In this document: piece after piece, positions 1 through 4,539 of the stretch
Numbering within the stretch: position 1 is the stretch's first letter
Layout of the letters: every line of letters starts with the position of its first letter
Assembly: GCA_017480395.1 (NCBI GenBank)
Contig: JAFVAS010000051.1
Location: 1 to 9,680, forward strand
Direction of reading: 5' to 3'
Source: Oscillospiraceae bacterium
GTDB taxonomy: Bacteria > Bacillota > Clostridia > Oscillospirales > Oscillospiraceae
Length of the DNA: 9,680 bases
Position numbers and translations under genes: made by a program
The notes under the pieces: model-generated
Seen by the model: only the letters and a program-made list of their open reading frames with translations
The model's database searches: none
Told to the model about the DNA's origin: nothing

Positions 1-2
1 AC

Positions 3-455
3 AACATTCTGGGCAATGACCGGGACGCGGAGGAGTGCGAAAACGACGTCTATCTGGCCGCCTGGAACACCATTCCGCCCCAGCGGCCCGACCCGCTGCG
101 CACCTATCTGTGCCGGATCGCCCGGAACCAGGCCCTCAAGCGCCGCCAGGCCAATGCCGCCGGAAAGCGGGGCGGCGGCTATGACGCCGCGCTGGAGGAG
201 CTGGCGGAGGTGCTCCCCGCCCGGGAGGATGTGGAGAGCCGCCTGGGGGCGTCGGCGCTGGCCGAAGCCATCAACGCCTTTCTGGACACGCTGCCCTACG
301 AGGATCGCTTCGCCTTTATGCGGCGGTACTGGTATGGCGACGGCCCGGGGGAGATCGCCGAAATGATGCACACCGGGAGCCACCGGGTCTCGGTTCGGCT
401 CTCCCGCACCCGGAAGAAATTGCAGGTCTATTTGAAAAAGGAGGGGTATCTATGA
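3..455 (+). CDS. ECF RNA polymerase sigma factor, 3' part (5' end outside window)
   Basis: The reading frame is open from the first base of the window and ends at TGA 453-455, giving about 150 residues; the true start lies to the left. The N-terminal part seen here (ILGNDRDAEECENDVYLAAWN) resembles sigma region 2 of the ECF family, and the C-terminal part (LPYEDRFAFMRRYWY, then IAEMMHTGSHRVSVRLSRTRKKL) is a region 4 helix-turn-helix that would contact the -35 element. Such proteins direct RNA polymerase to a small regulon in response to envelope or other signals. The stop codon overlaps the next start in an ATGATGA arrangement, and the following gene encodes a membrane protein, the usual sigma/anti-sigma layout. 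It belongs to the host chromosome, left of the integrated element. The family call is firm; its regulon is unknown. Confidence 0.85.
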   Translation, partial: NILGNDRDAEECENDVYLAAWNTIPPQRPDPLRTYLCRIARNQALKRRQANAAGKRGGGYDAALEELAEVLPAREDVESRLGASALAEAINAFLDTLPYEDRFAFMRRYWYGDGPGEIAEMMHTGSHRVSVRLSRTRKKLQVYLKKEGYL

Positions 456-1261
456 TGAAGTATGCCTGGATCGCCGAGGCGCTGAGCGGCCTGGAGGATC
501 GCCATGTCACCGCCGCCGCCGTCTATCGGCCCGCGGGGGAAAGAGCCGCGCCTATTGGACGGGCTGGACGGCCCCGTGCGCTGCGGCGGGTGCTGGTGAC
601 GGCTGCGGCGCTGGCCCTGCTGCTGGCCCTGGGGGCGACGGCCTACGCCGCCGCCAACTGGACGGGCTTTCTGAACACCAGCGGCATGGACGAGGAGAGC
701 ATCCGGGTCGTGCTGCGGGAGGCGGAGCTGGGCACCGCCTCCGTGCAGGTGGACCCCGACGGCACGGCGCACTACTTTGACCGGGAGGGCAACGAGGTGC
801 TGACCCTCTCCGCCGGGGAGGCCGCCGAGTACGAGGCCCGGCTGGCCCGGGAGCAGGAGGAGCGGGTGCGGGCAAGCACCGATCGGATGGACGTGGACAC
901 CCTGCCCTACCTGCCAAAGGGGATCACCGAGCTGGCCGTGGCCGACGACGTCACCTTCACCGACTTCGCCCTGGGCAACGGCTACGTCGTGCTGCTCTAC
1001 CCCGAGGGGGAGGCGGGCTTCTCCCTGCGGGCGGGGGACGTGGTGACCCTCTCCCTGGAGGCCAATGACGCCTGCCTCCTGGAGATCGGCGCGGTGGAGG
1101 ACGGCCGGGCCTGCGCGGCGCTGGACACCGAACGGACGCGCAGCCACAGCGTGACCTATGAGGTGCCGGAGGATGGCGTCTACTGCTTCATCGTGGGATA
1201 TACCAGCAGCTCCGCCAGTAACTTCACCCATTGCCGTCTGGAGGTCACGCCCGCCCCGTAA
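452..1261 (+). CDS. one-pass membrane protein, probable anti-sigma factor
   Basis: A 269-aa protein starting at ATG 452, with AGGAGG-like bases at 439-444 inside the end of the sigma gene and a start that overlaps the sigma stop codon, so translation is probably coupled. Residues 1-45 are charged and arginine-rich (cytoplasmic side), residues about 46-67 form one hydrophobic transmembrane helix (VLVTAAALALLLALGATAYA), and the remaining 200 residues are acidic and predicted to be outside the cell. The outer domain has no catalytic motif that I recognise; the last third is rich in beta-strand-like segments. Gene order and topology suggest that the short inner segment holds the partner sigma factor at the membrane. 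This is inferred from context; no canonical zinc anti-sigma motif (HxxxCxxC) is visible, so the name is provisional. Confidence 0.7.
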   Translation: MMKYAWIAEALSGLEDRHVTAAAVYRPAGERAAPIGRAGRPRALRRVLVTAAALALLLALGATAYAAANWTGFLNTSGMDEESIRVVLREAELGTASVQVDPDGTAHYFDREGNEVLTLSAGEAAEYEARLAREQEERVRASTDRMDVDTLPYLPKGITELAVADDVTFTDFALGNGYVVLLYPEGEAGFSLRAGDVVTLSLEANDACLLEIGAVEDGRACAALDTERTRSHSVTYEVPEDGVYCFIVGYTSSSASNFTHCRLEVTPAP

Positions 1262-1263
1262 AA

Positions 1264-1288
1264 CGCAAAATCGCAAAATCGCAAAAAA
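1264..1288. repeat. short tandem repeat CGCAAAAT
   Basis: The 8-bp unit CGCAAAAT occurs twice in a row from 1264 and a third partial unit (CGCAAAA) follows, directly after the stop codon of the membrane protein gene and before the hairpin at 1295. It is a small microsatellite-like tract in the 3' untranslated region; no function is evident. Confidence 0.6.
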
Positions 1289-1322
1289 GAAAAAGCGCCC
1301 CGCACCAAACGGTGCGGGGCGC
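1285..1322 (-). terminator. strong GC hairpin with U-tract on the minus strand
   Basis: GCGCCCCGCACC (1295-1306) and GGTGCGGGGCGC (1311-1322) form a perfect 12-bp stem with an AAAC loop. The tract beside it is A-rich on the left (1285-1294), which gives a U-run only for transcripts coming from the right. For the sigma/anti-sigma transcript coming from the left the stem is followed by GGACGCATTT, a poor U-tract, so in that direction it would act more as a 3' end-protecting hairpin or weak terminator. Confidence 0.6.
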
Positions 1323-1351
1323 GGACGCATTTCGTGGGGGACGGGTATCAG

Positions 1352-1368
1352 GGGCGGCTGCGCCGCCC
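1352..1368. repeat. GC-rich inverted repeat
   Basis: GGGCGGC (1352-1358) and GCCGCCC (1362-1368) form a 7-bp perfect stem with a three-base TGC loop between two terminator-like hairpins. It is short and purely GC, of a kind frequent in high-GC Clostridia, and no function can be assigned. Confidence 0.45.
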
Positions 1369-1380
1369 GAAGCCCGACAA

Positions 1381-1410
1381 AAAAACGACGTACAAAAGTA
1401 CGTCGTTTTT
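1381..1410. terminator. bidirectional intrinsic terminator beside attL
   Basis: AAAAACGACGTAC (1381-1393) and GTACGTCGTTTTT (1398-1410) are perfect inverted copies around an AAAA loop, with a T-run on each strand, so the structure can stop transcripts from both sides. It lies immediately left of the tRNA-like attachment sequence whose CCA end is at 1413-1415 on the minus strand. It is therefore placed exactly where the terminator of a leftward tRNA gene would be. The element carries an analogous terminator at the same distance from its other end (9585-9617). Confidence 0.8.
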
Positions 1411-1412
1411 GT

Positions 1413-1471
1413 TGGTGGACAATACAGGACTCGAATTACCGATTTCCCGTCTTTGGGTGAAAATCGGTGTA
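1413..1471. repeat. attL: left copy of the 59-bp direct repeat
   Basis: These 59 bases are identical to 9622-9680. On the minus strand the outer 23 bases (1413-1435) read as a tRNA 3' end: a T-loop TTCGAGTCC, then an acceptor-like stretch and a terminal CCA. The expected 5' half of the T-stem is absent and no acceptor 5' strand (GGACAAT) follows within tRNA length, so no intact tRNA is present here. The inner part contains an 8-bp inverted repeat, ACCGATTT (1438-1445) with AAATCGGT (1461-1468). The most likely crossover is within the tRNA-like part. Confidence 0.85.
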
Positions 1472-1551
1472 AATCTGGGGCAAGTGATTCACGGAATCCA
1501 CGCAGAACAGGCAAGCGCCGTAAAGCGTTGTTAAGCGGTGAAAACCGGGTG

Positions 1552-1570
1552 AAGGGTCAAATAAAGGGTA
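1552..1570 (+). promoter_or_regulatory. candidate integrase arm-binding sites, left arm
   Basis: Two direct repeats of the form AAGGGT(CAAA/A) start at 1552 and 1564 with a 12-bp pitch (AAGGGTCAAATAAAGGGTA). A pair with the same core and the same 12-bp pitch lies in the right arm at 9542-9564. Tn916-type integrases with an N-terminal arm-binding domain use short direct repeats of this kind on both sides of the core. The function is inferred from position and from the repeat match. Confidence 0.5.
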
Positions 1571-1573
1571 TTT

Positions 1574-1601
1574 GGGGGTGGTGATATGCCACCCCCCTTT
1601 T
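1574..1601 (+). terminator. intrinsic terminator at the left end of the element
   Basis: GGGGGTGG (1574-1581) and CCACCCCC (1589-1596) form a perfect 8-bp stem with a 7-base loop, followed by C and TTTT on the plus strand. It would stop host transcripts entering from the left before they run antisense into the repressor gene at 1637. On the minus strand it lies about 35 bases past the stop of that repressor but lacks a clear U-run there. Confidence 0.6.
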
Positions 1602-1636
1602 CTCAAAATCGGCCCGGAGCGGGACAAGGGGAGGGG

Positions 1637-1864
1637 CTACTCCTTGGCCTGTTCGCTCTCGGGAATATAGGTCATGAAGTCCCCGGGCTGGCAATGGAGC
1701 CGCTTGCAAAGAGCCTCGATTGTGCGGGAATCAATCCCTCCCGCGATCTGACCCAGCAGCTTTTGCCGAGTTGCACTCCCAATCACCTTCTCGGCGTTCA
1801 GTTTATACAGAGTTGTCCCGTTGGATTCGAGAATGGCATGAAGTCTGCTGTAATCCATCGGCAT
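1637..1864 (-). CDS. small HTH_26 (Cro/C1-type) repressor of the left module
   Basis: A 75-aa protein that begins MPMDYSRLHAILESNG and contains a five-helix Cro/C1-like fold typical of the HTH_26 family: first helix DYSRLHAILE, then LYKLNAEKVIGSATRQKLL and IDSRTIEALCKRLHCQPGDFM, the common ending of this family. I chose ATG 1864 because AGGGGGTG (1871-1878) forms its Shine-Dalgarno sequence at 6 bases; the upstream GTG at 1873 is part of that site. The gene is transcribed from a TTGCTT-17-TATAAT promoter (1920-1948) whose -35 region overlaps TAGCCTA-type repeats, so it probably represses itself and the divergent operon at 2175. It is distinct from the two HTH regulators at 7467-8198. Confidence 0.85.
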   Translation of the reverse strand: MPMDYSRLHAILESNGTTLYKLNAEKVIGSATRQKLLGQIAGGIDSRTIEALCKRLHCQPGDFMTYIPESEQAKE

Positions 1865-1919
1865 GGTGTTCACCCCCTGGAGCAGTTATAAAAGCGGACA
1901 CTCCTCCTAGTATGGTTAT

Positions 1920-1948
1920 ATTATACCGCATTGTATAGCCTAAAGCAA
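1920..1948 (-). promoter_or_regulatory. leftward promoter of the HTH_26 repressor gene
   Basis: On the minus strand, TTGCTT (1943-1948) is followed after exactly 17 bases by TATAAT (1920-1925). Transcription should start near 1913 and give a leader of about 50 bases before ATG 1864. The -35 box sits inside the direct AGCCTA repeats at 1937-1953, as expected for autoregulation. Confidence 0.7.
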
Positions 1949-1954
1949 GCCTAA
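1935..1954. promoter_or_regulatory. operator O3: two direct AGCCTA half-sites
   Basis: AGCCTA occurs at 1937-1942 and again at 1948-1953, in the same direction and 11 bases apart, about one helical turn. The first copy has the full ATAGCCTA form of the two palindromic operators at 1969 and 2003. The site covers the -35 box of the leftward promoter. Confidence 0.6.
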
Positions 1955-1966
1955 AAATGCACAAAT

Positions 1967-1990
1967 AAATAGCCTAGAGTTTGGCTATTT
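1967..1990. promoter_or_regulatory. operator O2: AAATAGCC / GGCTATTT palindrome
   Basis: AAATAGCC (1967-1974) and GGCTATTT (1983-1990) are perfect inverted arms around 8 bases. In the 20-bp register shared with O1 it reads ATAGCCTA-gagt-TTGGCTAT, differing from the perfect site at one arm base. It lies between the two divergent promoters. Confidence 0.7.
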
Positions 1991-1996
1991 CGTCAA

Positions 1997-2025
1997 TAGA
2001 CAATAGCCTAAAGATAGGCTATAAT
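1997..2025 (+). promoter_or_regulatory. rightward promoter of the left-end operon
   Basis: TAGACA (1997-2002) and a perfect TATAAT (2020-2025) are separated by 17 bases. The spacer is almost entirely occupied by the O1 palindrome, so a bound repressor would exclude RNA polymerase. The transcript would start near 2032 and run into the genes at 2175 and 2571. Confidence 0.75.
2003..2022. promoter_or_regulatory. operator O1: perfect 20-bp palindrome inside the promoter
   Basis: ATAGCCTA (2003-2010), AAGA, TAGGCTAT (2015-2022): perfect 8-bp arms with a 4-bp centre. It fills the spacer between the -35 and -10 boxes and shares two bases with the -10 box. The likely ligand is the HTH_26 protein encoded at 1637-1864. 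Confidence 0.75.
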
Positions 2026-2174
2026 ATAATCACAGCAAGGGGGAAACGAACCGGGGGACACACGGCCCGGTGAACTGGAAGCCTGGTATCCGGATGAGTG
2101 AGCTGCCACGCAATAAAAACATTTCCGATCCGCTCCACAGCTTCCCCGCTGAATCAAAACAGGAGGTACACACC

Positions 2175-2453
2175 ATGAGCATCACCAACGAGGTCGCCGC
2201 GAAGGTACAGGAGCTGAGAGAGCTGCGCCGTATGGCCGATGAGCTGGCCGGGGAGATCAGCGCCATCCAGGGGGAAATCACCGGTCTGATGGATCTGGAG
2301 GACGTGGACGAACTGGCCGGGGTGGACTGGAAGGTCACCTGGAAGACCGTCAAGAGCTCCAGAGTGGACACAGCGGCCCTGAAAAAGGCCCTGCCCGACG
2401 TAGCCCAGGCGTTCACCCGGGAGACCACCACCCGCCGTTTCTGCGTGGCATGA
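2175..2453 (+). CDS. 92-aa coiled-coil protein of unknown function, phage-type C-terminus
   Basis: It starts at ATG 2175 behind a perfect AGGAGG (2161-2166). An in-frame GTG at 2070 would add 35 residues but lacks a comparable ribosome site. Residues 1-45 are heptad-like and charged (VAAKVQELRELRRMADELAGEI), probably a short coiled coil. The C-terminal half contains VDWKVTWKTVKSSRVDTAALKK and ends TTTRRFCVA, a pattern I associate with the tail segments of phage proteins encoded near YqaJ-type recombination nucleases; the resemblance is from memory and is not proof of function. It is the first gene of the operon under the TAGCCTA operators. A role in protecting element DNA or inhibiting a nuclease is only a guess. 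Confidence 0.7.
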   Translation: MSITNEVAAKVQELRELRRMADELAGEISAIQGEITGLMDLEDVDELAGVDWKVTWKTVKSSRVDTAALKKALPDVAQAFTRETTTRRFCVA

Positions 2454-2459
2454 GAAAGG

Positions 2460-2550
2460 CCCCTTGTGTCACCGCCGACCAAAGCACGACACAGGGAGCC
2501 CAGGAACCACCCACAAGGGGGAGGTCATGGAGATTATAACATGGCCTCCC
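2460..2550 (+). promoter_or_regulatory. structured intercistronic leader with competing hairpins
   Basis: CCCCTTGTG (2460-2468) can pair perfectly with CACAAGGGG (2512-2520), while GGGAGGTCATG (2519-2529) pairs with CATGGCCTCCC (2540-2550) over 11 bp with one T-G wobble. The two structures share bases 2519-2520, and GTGTC (2466-2470) has a third partner, GACAC (2488-2492). This fits an RNA element between the first and second gene of the operon, perhaps controlling message stability or translation of the gene at 2571. No U-tract follows, so it is not a plain terminator. Confidence 0.4.
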
Positions 2551-2570
2551 GACAATGACAAGGAGGAAAA

Positions 2571-2861
2571 ATGGAAATTAACGACCTTTTCGACGCCGCG
2601 ACGGAAATGGAATGCTTCGGCGCAGCCCTCGCAGACACGAGGGAAGCACTTGCCGTTTTGCTTGATAATATGGAGCTCGACGGATACCAACCCCCAGGCG
2701 CACCACTGGATACACAGAAAGCGCTGGGTTATGTTAGGCGTTTTCCCGGATACCTGGCCACTCTTCGCATATTTGGCGAGAAGCTGGAGGGCATGGGCCG
2801 CCACCTTGATGAAGCCACTGCGGCCACCTACACCACAGCAAGAGCGAACAAAACCGCCTGA
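2571..2861 (+). CDS. 96-aa RRFP-motif protein, paralogue of the 4526-4807 product
   Basis: It starts at ATG 2571 behind AAGGAGG (2560-2566). The protein is mostly helical and acidic at the N-terminus, with LADTREALAVLLDNM at 21-35, a DTQKALGYVRRFPGYLATL segment at 47-65 and a helical tail to 96. I recognise no enzymatic motif. The same layout, with ARRFPAYMSAL at 51-61, occurs in the 93-aa product of the leftward gene at 4526-4807, so the element has two diverged copies of one family in two differently regulated operons. The function is unknown; small helical proteins of this size in satellites and phages are often host-interaction or regulatory factors, but that is inference. It is the last gene before the terminator at 2870. 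Confidence 0.75.
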   Translation: MEINDLFDAATEMECFGAALADTREALAVLLDNMELDGYQPPGAPLDTQKALGYVRRFPGYLATLRIFGEKLEGMGRHLDEATAATYTTARANKTA

Positions 2862-2869
2862 ATATAGCA

Positions 2870-2904
2870 GCCCCGACCGCTATGGCCGGGGCGTGTGTTT
2901 TTTT
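2870..2904 (+). terminator. intrinsic terminator of the rightward left-end operon
   Basis: GCCCCGACC (2870-2878) pairs with GGCCGGGGC (2884-2892) over 9 positions with one A-C mismatch, followed by GTGTG and seven T residues (2898-2904). It ends the operon 2175-2861 and separates it from the convergent leftward transcript. Confidence 0.75.
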
Positions 2905-2963
2905 GTGCAGTGACGGCGTGAAGTCCGGCGCGGGGCCAGGGGAGGGAGTGGCGCCCCGGTTTC

Positions 2964-3026
2964 AGGTTTTTTCAGGTTCTTCAGCCCCTGGTTTTCCCTA
3001 GTAGAATGTAAGGTTTTTTCAGGTTC
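2964..3026. repeat. direct repeat AGGTTTTTTCAGGTTC, two copies
   Basis: The 16-bp sequence AGGTTTTTTCAGGTTC occurs at 2964-2979 and 3011-3026, 47 bases apart. TAACAAAT follows twice in the AT-rich stretch 3033-3050. The stretch 2905-3060 is the gap between two convergent operons; apart from these repeats I see no gene in it. The repeats could be a protein binding site or a scar of past recombination. Confidence 0.6.
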
Positions 3027-3060
3027 AAGCCTTAACAAATACTAACAAATTCTAAGAATC

Positions 3061-3189
3061 TCAAAATGAAGTTTTCTGAAGCAGTGCCGCCTTTTTTAGG
3101 GCCTGCGAAATCTGCGGATATCGCTCCTTCCACTCGTAGAGCGTCCGGGCGCCCACGCCCATATTCCGGGCTTCATGAATCGTTATCAC
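3061..3189 (-). CDS. 42-codon HTH fragment resembling a small terminase or phBC6A51-type DNA-binding protein
   Basis: The minus-strand frame starts with GTG 3189, which overlaps the sigma-like gene's TGA stop as GTGA, and ends at TGA 3061-3063. It reads IHEARNMGVGARTLYEWKER and then YPQISQALKK. This matches the helix-turn-helix of the family in which LYEWK, YPE(I/F)S and ALKKGKE are conserved and which is often called terminase small subunit-like. Family members are roughly 100-150 residues; here the frame stops after AALLQKTSF, so it is either a truncated remnant or a minimal DNA-binding peptide. An internal ATG at codon 10 could also serve as start. It is the last gene of the leftward row. 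The sequence resemblance is good; expression is not certain. Confidence 0.5.
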   Translation of the reverse strand: MITIHEARNMGVGARTLYEWKERYPQISQALKKAALLQKTSF

Positions 3190-3935
3190 CCTCGCTCCCG
3201 GATGCTCTCCCGAATCTCCACGATCCGCTCCACGGAAGAAACGCCGGTGGAGTTGAACGACGACACGCCGACATGGAGATAAAACGGCGTCGAAGCCTCC
3301 ACAAACTGCTCCAGGGCCCTTCTGGTTCTGGGATGCCGCATCCGGCGCAGGGCCTTCTGCTCCCGCTGCCGGATCATCTCAATGGAGCACCCCGCATCCT
3401 GGGCCAGCTCTCTGAATGTCCGTTCCTGGAGATAGTGCCCCTCGACCGCCGCCCGCTGCTCCGGGGGCAGCTCTGACAGGGCCTTGTCCAGCGCGGCCCG
3501 GAGCTGCTCCACCCAGATGCCTCGCTCCACGTCCTCAAAGTCCTGGGCGGCTCCTTCGTCTTCGCCGGTCAGGGCGTCAATAATGCGCAGATCATCGGTG
3601 CCGGGAAGTGGGCTGTCCAGGTCAAGCGCCGTGTTCAGGGGATCCCGCTTTCGGCTCCGATACCCGGCCGCCGATGCAAAGGCAGAGCGAAGGTAATAGG
3701 CCAGCCAGCCGATGAAGGAATTCCCCTCTTCCGGGCGGAAGGTCTCCGCCGCCTCCAGCATGGCCAAAAAGCCGGCGTTGATCAGATCGCCCGCTTCTAC
3801 GCCGCCATAGCCGTTCAAAGCCCTGGCCCGTTTCCCGGCCATCATGGCCACGAACTTCTCCACCTGGGCCCACAGCTCCGGGAGCCTCTCTGTCTCCCCC
3901 TGCTGGATCAGTGCGACTAGCTCTTCATTCGTCAT
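3186..3935 (-). CDS. sigma-70-family RNA polymerase sigma factor carried by the element
   Basis: A 249-aa protein starting at ATG 3935 behind AAGGAGCG. Residues about 22-92 look like sigma region 2 (GVEAGDLINAGFLAMLEAAE, then GWLAYYLRSAFASAAG), residues 100-140 are an acidic linker, and residues 155-200 form region 4 (LPPEQRAAVEGHYLQERTF and the HTH ELAQDAGCSIEMIRQREQKA). An extra tail of about 50 residues (203-249) follows, unlike minimal ECF factors. It would redirect host RNA polymerase to element or helper promoters, much as late-gene sigma-like activators do in phages of Gram-positive bacteria. It is followed by the terminase-like HTH fragment, with which it overlaps by four bases. Family assignment is firm; the target promoters are unknown. 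Confidence 0.85.
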   Translation of the reverse strand: MTNEELVALIQQGETERLPELWAQVEKFVAMMAGKRARALNGYGGVEAGDLINAGFLAMLEAAETFRPEEGNSFIGWLAYYLRSAFASAAGYRSRKRDPLNTALDLDSPLPGTDDLRIIDALTGEDEGAAQDFEDVERGIWVEQLRAALDKALSELPPEQRAAVEGHYLQERTFRELAQDAGCSIEMIRQREQKALRRMRHPRTRRALEQFVEASTPFYLHVGVSSFNSTGVSSVERIVEIRESIRERG

Positions 3936-3991
3936 TGCGTCCCGCTCCTTCCCGTGGTATAATCAGGGTTGGAATATCGGAGCGGGAAACG

Positions 3992-4023
3992 CCGGGTCAG
4001 AGGTTTGGAGCACTCTGGCCCGG
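3992..4023. repeat. hairpin between the resolvase and sigma genes
   Basis: CCGGGTCAGAG (3992-4002) pairs with CTCTGGCCCGG (4013-4023) over 11 bp with one T-G wobble. On the minus strand, which carries the operon, it is followed by CGTTTCCC rather than a U-run, so it may attenuate or process the message between the resolvase gene and the sigma gene. On the plus strand a short TTTT follows. Confidence 0.5.
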
Positions 4024-4028
4024 TGCTT

Positions 4029-4340
4029 TTATCCTTCGTAGAGCTTCAGCCAGTCGGTCAGCGTCATTGTCACAAGCCAGGGCTCCCGACTGCGCCGGTG
4101 GAAGACGGCGGGCGCCCCGTCATGGAATCGCTGAGAATCCCGCTGGGCCTGCTGCATTGCCTCGTGGAGGTTCAGCCGTTCCACCCGCTTCACCTCGATA
4201 TGGATTCCGGGCAGGCCGGAGAGGTCGGGCACTTCACCGAAGGAGAGGGAACCACCCCGGCGGATGGGATAGCCCCGACGAAGCAGGGCAGCCAGCTCCC
4301 GCTCCCCGTCTGCGCCCTTGCGCTGGGAGGATCGGCCCAT
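4029..4340 (-). CDS. PDDEXK-type Holliday junction resolvase-like nuclease
   Basis: A 103-aa protein starting at ATG 4340, with GGAGG at 4348-4352. It begins MGRSSQRKGADGERELAALL and has the Hjc/phage-resolvase layout: conserved Glu13 in GERE, a PDL motif (Asp39) after an RRGG segment, and EVK (Glu49, Lys51) forming the metal-binding nuclease centre. The C-terminal half HEAMQQAQRDS, PAVFHRRSREPWLVTM, DWLKLY is the usual tail of phage members of this family. It likely resolves branched DNA formed during element replication or recombination. The longer open frame (155 aa) reaching 4496 is not used: that part is covered by another small gene in a different frame. The start overlaps the stop of the upstream 46-aa gene by one base (TGATG). 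Confidence 0.85.
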   Translation of the reverse strand: MGRSSQRKGADGERELAALLRRGYPIRRGGSLSFGEVPDLSGLPGIHIEVKRVERLNLHEAMQQAQRDSQRFHDGAPAVFHRRSREPWLVTMTLTDWLKLYEG

Positions 4341-4480
4341 CACCTCACCTCCACCCGCAGCCAGCCCTCGCCCTTCGCCACTCTGATCTCCCGCCCGTGG
4401 AAGAAACCCTGGGCGATGGCAAGCACGATCTTGGCGAACTCCGCCCCCTGGTCGCTCAGGTAAGCAATGCTGAATTTCAC
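4340..4480 (-). CDS. 46-aa conserved-looking small protein coupled to the resolvase
   Basis: GTG 4480 follows GAGGAGG (GGAGG core at 4488-4492) at 7 bases and opens a frame of 46 residues ending at TGA 4340-4342, which overlaps the resolvase ATG as TGATG. The product begins (M)KFSIAYLSDQGAEFAKIVLA and ends in a basic segment (GREIRVAKGEGWLRVEVR). I do not recognise its function. The strong ribosome site, exact coupling and plausible composition support a real gene, too short for standard ORF filters. Confidence 0.6.
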   Translation of the reverse strand: MKFSIAYLSDQGAEFAKIVLAIAQGFFHGREIRVAKGEGWLRVEVR

Positions 4481-4510
4481 CTTCTCGCCTCCTCATAAGC
4501 GCCCTTTTTC

Positions 4511-4539
4511 TGTATAGTACTCAAATTACAATGTTTCAA
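4511..4539 (-). promoter_or_regulatory. internal leftward promoter for the resolvase-sigma genes
   Basis: On the minus strand TTGAAA (4534-4539) and TATACA (4511-4516) are separated by 17 bases. The -35 box lies at the very end of the RRFP-motif gene, and the start site would be about 25 bases before the GTG at 4480. This would allow the 46-aa gene, the resolvase and the sigma gene to be expressed apart from the upstream genes. Confidence 0.5.

Noticed and set aside
428..1330. 300-aa open frame on the minus strand
   Set aside because: It is antisense to the probable anti-sigma gene, runs into the hairpin region, and has His/Gly/Arg-rich composition typical of a GC-rich shadow frame.
1413..1490. 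Intact tRNA gene on the minus strand
   Set aside because: Only the T-loop and CCA end fit. The 5' T-stem half, the anticodon arm and the acceptor 5' strand are missing.
1334..1627. Small frames across attL on both strands
   Set aside because: They cross the terminator and attachment repeat, have no ribosome sites, and their conserved-looking peptides reflect the tRNA-like DNA sequence.
2070..2174. N-terminal extension of the 92-aa protein from GTG 2070
   Set aside because: It lies in the structured leader after the promoter, and the perfect AGGAGG at 2161-2166 points to ATG 2175.
3066..3476. 136-aa open frame on the plus strand
   Set aside because: It is antisense to the sigma gene and the terminase-like fragment, without a ribosome site.
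4341..4496. N-terminal extension of the resolvase (155-aa version)
   Set aside because: The family starts at MGRSS-type N-termini, GGAGG precedes ATG 4340, and another well-started small frame occupies this stretch.
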